Shown: piece by piece, positions 24,085 to 26,653 of the stretch
Position numbering within the stretch: position 1 is the stretch's first letter
Layout of the letters: each line of letters begins with the position of its first letter
NCBI GenBank assembly: GCA_900772475.1
Contig: CAAHEI010000088.1
Coordinates: 1-26,653 of the forward strand
Direction of reading: 5' to 3'
DNA length: 26,653 nt
Source: Clostridia bacterium
GTDB taxonomy: Bacteria; Bacillota; Clostridia; TANB77; CAG-465
Program-made: the position numbers and the translations under genes
The notes under the pieces: model-generated
Databases searched by the model: none
What the model was told of the DNA's origin: nothing
What the model saw: the letters and a program-made list of their open reading frames with translations, nothing else

Positions 24085-24396
24085 ATGTTTGTAAAAAATG
24101 ATAATAGTTTTACATGTATAAATTGTAATAATGAAGTAAAAAAATTAGAATATACATCTCGTGATCATTGTAATCATTGTTTGTATTCACTTCATGTTGA
24201 TATAACACCGGGAGATAGAAAAAATGAGTGTAAAGGTGTACTTGTACCTATAAATGTTGAGTTAAATACCAAAAAGGGTGAGGTTATTGTGTATAAATGC
24301 AAAAAATGTGGGAGCATTGTAAAAAACATAGTAGCTAAAGATGATAACAGAGATGAAATATATAAAATAATAAAAAAATATTCGATGGGGGTGTAA
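24085..24396 (+). CDS. RNHCP-domain zinc-ribbon protein
   Basis: The 103-residue protein has the RNHCP-type core SRDHCNHCLYSLHVD followed by PGDR and a CKG motif, flanked by CINC near the N-terminus and CKKCG near 72-76. The cysteine pairs suggest bound zinc. The family is widespread in Firmicutes, but its molecular role is not established to my knowledge; RNA binding is only a possibility. TTAGGAGAT lies about eight bases before the ATG. The argS start is 8 bp after its stop, and the argS binding site overlaps its last codons, so the two are probably coupled. Confidence 0.88.
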   Translation: MFVKNDNSFTCINCNNEVKKLEYTSRDHCNHCLYSLHVDITPGDRKNECKGVLVPINVELNTKKGEVIVYKCKKCGSIVKNIVAKDDNRDEIYKIIKKYSMGV

Positions 24397-24404
24397 TTGT
24401 TGAT

Positions 24405-26120
24405 ATGGAAGAAATAAAGGAAAAAATAGCTGAATGCATAAAGAATTCATTGAATACTGAGATAGGTATCGAAGAAATTTTTAATAAAATTGAAGTTCCA
24501 AAAGATAAGAAAAATGGAGATTTTGCTTATCCATGTTTTAATCTTGCAAAAGTAGTTAGAAATTCACCTATAAATATTGCAAATAGCATAAAGGAAAAAA
24601 TAGAATTACCAGATGAAATAAGTAAGGTTGAGGTTGTAAATGGTTATCTTAACTTTTACACTAATAGCTCTAATGTTGTAAATAGTGTTTTAAATATAAT
24701 TTGTGAAGAAAAAGAAAAATATGGATTTGTAAATATTGGAAAAAATCAAAATGTATGCATAGATTATTCTTCACCAAATATAGCAAAACCTTTCCATCTA
24801 GGTCATTTAAGGACAACTATAATTGGTAGAGCAATAAGCAATTTATATAAAGAACTTGGATTTAATAGCATAAGTATAAATTATCTTGGAGATTGGGGAA
24901 GACAATTCGGTCTTGTAATAGAGGGATATAAAAGATTTAAGGATGAATATGATATTTCAAAAGATCCACTTCATTCATTATCAGATATGTATGTAAGAGC
25001 AAATAATCTTGCAAAAGATGATGAAAAAGTAATGGATATGGCAAGGGAAAATTTCAAAAAATTAGAAGAGGGAAATGAAGAGTATATAAAACTTTGGAAA
25101 TATTTTAGGGAACTCTCTTTAAAGGAATATAATAAAACATATGAATTACTTGGATGTAAGTTTGATTCATATAATGGTGAAGCATATTATAATGATAAAA
25201 TGCAAGAGGTAATTGATATTCTAGATAAAAAAGGTGTACTTGTTGAAAGTCAAGGTGCAAAGGTTGTAATGCTTGGAAAAGATGAACCTCCATGCATAAT
25301 AGTAAAATCAAATGGATCTACAATTTATGCAACACGTGATCTTGCAGCGATATTAGATAGATCAAGAACATATGATTATGTTAAATCAATTTATGTAACT
25401 TCATATGAACAAATTCATCATTTTAAGCAATTATTTCAAGTTGCAAAATATATAGTAGATGAAAAGTATACAAAAGGATTAGCACATGTTCCATATGGAA
25501 TGGTAAGGTTAAAAACAGGTAAAATGTCTACACGTGAAGGAACAGTCATATATTTACAAGATTTATTAGAGGGTGCAATAAAAAAAGCATCAGATATTTT
25601 ATTGCAAAAAAATTCACAACTTGAAAATAAAGATGAAGTTGCAAAACAAGTTGGAATAGGTGCTGTTGTTTTCAATGATTTAAAAACAAATAAAATTAAA
25701 GATGTAGTTTTTGATTTAGATGAAATATTAAGATTTGATGGTGAAACAGGACCATATGTACAATATACATATGTAAGGACAAGGTCAATTTTAAATAAAG
25801 CTGGTTTTAATATTAATGCTATAAATAAAGATAAGGTTAATTATGATCTTTTAAAGTCTGAAGATGAAATAGATTTAGTAAAAGATTTAGATAAGTTCTC
25901 TGATGTTATAAAAAGAGCGGCAGAAGAATATGAGCCATCTATTTTAGCAAGGTATTTAATAGATGTGTCATCGAAATTTTCAAGATTCTATAATAATAAT
26001 CAAGTTATAGTTGATAATGAAAAATTAAAAGAAGCAAGATGCCTTCTAGTTTATTGTACGGGATTGGTAATAAAAAAAGGACTTTCTATTTTAGGAATAG
26101 AAACTCCAGAAAAAATGTAA
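24405..26120 (+). CDS. argS: Arginyl-tRNA synthetase
   Basis: This class I enzyme charges tRNA-Arg. The 571 residues comprise the N-terminal Add-1 domain (to about 110), the Rossmann catalytic domain with the HIGH signature as HLGH in SSPNIAKPFHLGHLRTT, the KMSKS-equivalent KMSTR, and the C-terminal DALR anticodon-binding domain (about 455-571). GGGGGTG lies about ten bases before ATG 24405 and overlaps the RNHCP stop. It ends directly against the stop of the convergent DUF1294 gene. No T-box leader is seen. It is of interest because the proposed frameshift sites upstream depend on an arginine codon, though that link is not shown. Confidence 0.95.
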   Translation: MEEIKEKIAECIKNSLNTEIGIEEIFNKIEVPKDKKNGDFAYPCFNLAKVVRNSPINIANSIKEKIELPDEISKVEVVNGYLNFYTNSSNVVNSVLNIICEEKEKYGFVNIGKNQNVCIDYSSPNIAKPFHLGHLRTTIIGRAISNLYKELGFNSISINYLGDWGRQFGLVIEGYKRFKDEYDISKDPLHSLSDMYVRANNLAKDDEKVMDMARENFKKLEEGNEEYIKLWKYFRELSLKEYNKTYELLGCKFDSYNGEAYYNDKMQEVIDILDKKGVLVESQGAKVVMLGKDEPPCIIVKSNGSTIYATRDLAAILDRSRTYDYVKSIYVTSYEQIHHFKQLFQVAKYIVDEKYTKGLAHVPYGMVRLKTGKMSTREGTVIYLQDLLEGAIKKASDILLQKNSQLENKDEVAKQVGIGAVVFNDLKTNKIKDVVFDLDEILRFDGETGPYVQYTYVRTRSILNKAGFNINAINKDKVNYDLLKSEDEIDLVKDLDKFSDVIKRAAEEYEPSILARYLIDVSSKFSRFYNNNQVIVDNEKLKEARCLLVYCTGLVIKKGLSILGIETPEKM

Positions 26121-26411
26121 CTATAAATTAACAAAAACATGTAAAATTAAATAATATATACTAATGATATTTACTATGATTATTAATGGTATGCCTATTA
26201 TAAATTTTACATGTTTTGTTTTATGTCTAAATAGGTACATACCAATATATATTCCTGGGCCACCTAAAATAAGGGCAACCAAAAATAATGTTTTTTCACT
26301 AATTCTATATTGATTATTTTTAGCTTTTATTTTATCATATTTCATTAAAAAAATTGAAAATAAGTTTATTATAACAATATATATAATTAGTCCTAATATA
26401 TATATTTCCAT
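26121..26411 (-). CDS. DUF1294 small membrane protein
   Basis: The 96-residue protein has three or so membrane helices (about 3-22, 41-62 and 70-94). The family pattern is visible: RISEKTL, LILGGPGIYIGM and FRHKTKHVKF. Its function is not known. A weak GGTGAT precedes the ATG. Its stop abuts that of argS with no gap, so the two transcripts must overlap. A promoter candidate lies just upstream, near the end of the adjacent transposable element. Confidence 0.85.
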   Translation of the reverse strand: MEIYILGLIIYIVIINLFSIFLMKYDKIKAKNNQYRISEKTLFLVALILGGPGIYIGMYLFRHKTKHVKFIIGIPLIIIVNIISIYYLILHVFVNL

Positions 26412-26426
26412 ATAATCACCAATATT

Positions 26427-26455
26427 AATATACTATATTACATATTGAAAATCAA
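26427..26455 (-). promoter_or_regulatory. Promoter candidate for the DUF1294 gene
   Basis: On the minus strand TTGATT (26450-26455) and TATATT (26427-26432) have a 17-bp spacer, shortly before the DUF1294 start. Confidence 0.45.
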
Positions 26456-26537
26456 GCTTTATAACAGTATTTTTAAAGATGTTGTATTTAAGTTTCCACC
26501 TATCTCTGGGCCACTCTTTTCTTTAACGTTCGTTGTT

Positions 26538-26653
26538 CTAGGCCTCTATCCATCGCAATTTCTTGGTTTGGGCTACTTTTTTTATATATTTTCTTAATAT
26601 ATTTAAACTTCCGTTTATATCTGCATTTATTTTTATTCCTCTATTTGTTACAA
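26538..26653 (-). mobile_element. tnpB: C-terminal end of TnpB (IS200/IS605-type element), cut by the window edge
   Basis: Reading leftward from the window edge to TAG 26538-26540 gives 37 residues that include NRGIKINADINGSLNILRK, the conserved stretch after the zinc ribbon in TnpB proteins and part of the RuvC-like nuclease region. TnpB is an RNA-guided nuclease whose guide (omega RNA) usually runs past the 3' end of the gene into the right end of the element; here that would lie in about 26440-26540. Most of the gene is outside the window, so whether it is complete is unknown. Confidence 0.75.

Noticed and set aside
1..26653. CRISPR arrays, tRNA or rRNA genes and T-box leaders.
   Set aside because: No regularly spaced repeats, cloverleaf-like segments or T-box motifs were seen on either strand.

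Overview
The window is about 26.7 kb of very AT-rich DNA from a low-GC Firmicute, most likely an endospore-forming member of the Clostridia. The evidence is the dense AT-biased coding, strong Shine-Dalgarno sites, several TTG starts, the housekeeping cluster fmt / rlmN / prpC / prkC / rsgA / rpe, a Firmicute-type LexA, and a dipicolinate synthase B subunit. The species cannot be named from the sequence alone.

Layout. (1) 1-5640: the tail of an unidentified gene, then an apparent operon of rsmE, an ABC ATPase, an 843-residue FtsX-type permease, a second ABC ATPase and an HD-domain protein, closed by a strong terminator. (2) 5719-9042: a leftward polysaccharide deacetylase, rightward fmt, and a leftward repeat protein of unknown function with its own consensus promoter. 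(3) 9281-17341: rlmN, then the PP2C phosphatase and PASTA kinase pair, rsgA, a gene fusing ribulose-phosphate 3-epimerase to an AlkD-type DNA glycosylase, MTA/SAH nucleosidase and 6-phosphofructokinase. The last three overlap by 4 bp each. (4) 17438-19137: lexA, dipicolinate synthase subunit B and a small leftward unknown gene. (5) 19138-19650: a gene-poor gap. (6) 19651-26120: rimO, rho, a uridine-kinase-like nucleoside kinase, an RNHCP zinc protein and argS. (7) 26121-26653: a leftward DUF1294 membrane protein and the C-terminal end of a TnpB gene of an IS200/IS605-type element cut by the window edge.

The most striking observation is in region 1. Both ABC ATPase genes are interrupted at exactly the same place, inside the Walker A motif, by one extra C that creates an in-frame CGG codon (TCN-CGG-AAA-A). 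Skipping that C restores GPSGSGK(S/T)T and a full-length intact ATPase in both genes. The codons flanking the site differ synonymously between the two paralogs, so this is not a fresh duplication. Reading the frames by eye, CGG occurs in frame nowhere else in the window. I propose a programmed +1 frameshift triggered by an unassigned or starved CGG codon, controlling both ATPases of one transporter. A systematic sequencing error is the main alternative.

Other items worth a second look are the Rpe-AlkD fusion, a likely sigma-K promoter lying inside the loop of a hairpin that would otherwise hide the ribosome binding site of the dipicolinate synthase gene, and a palindrome in the leader of the small unknown gene. 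All motif and promoter calls were made by eye without database searches.
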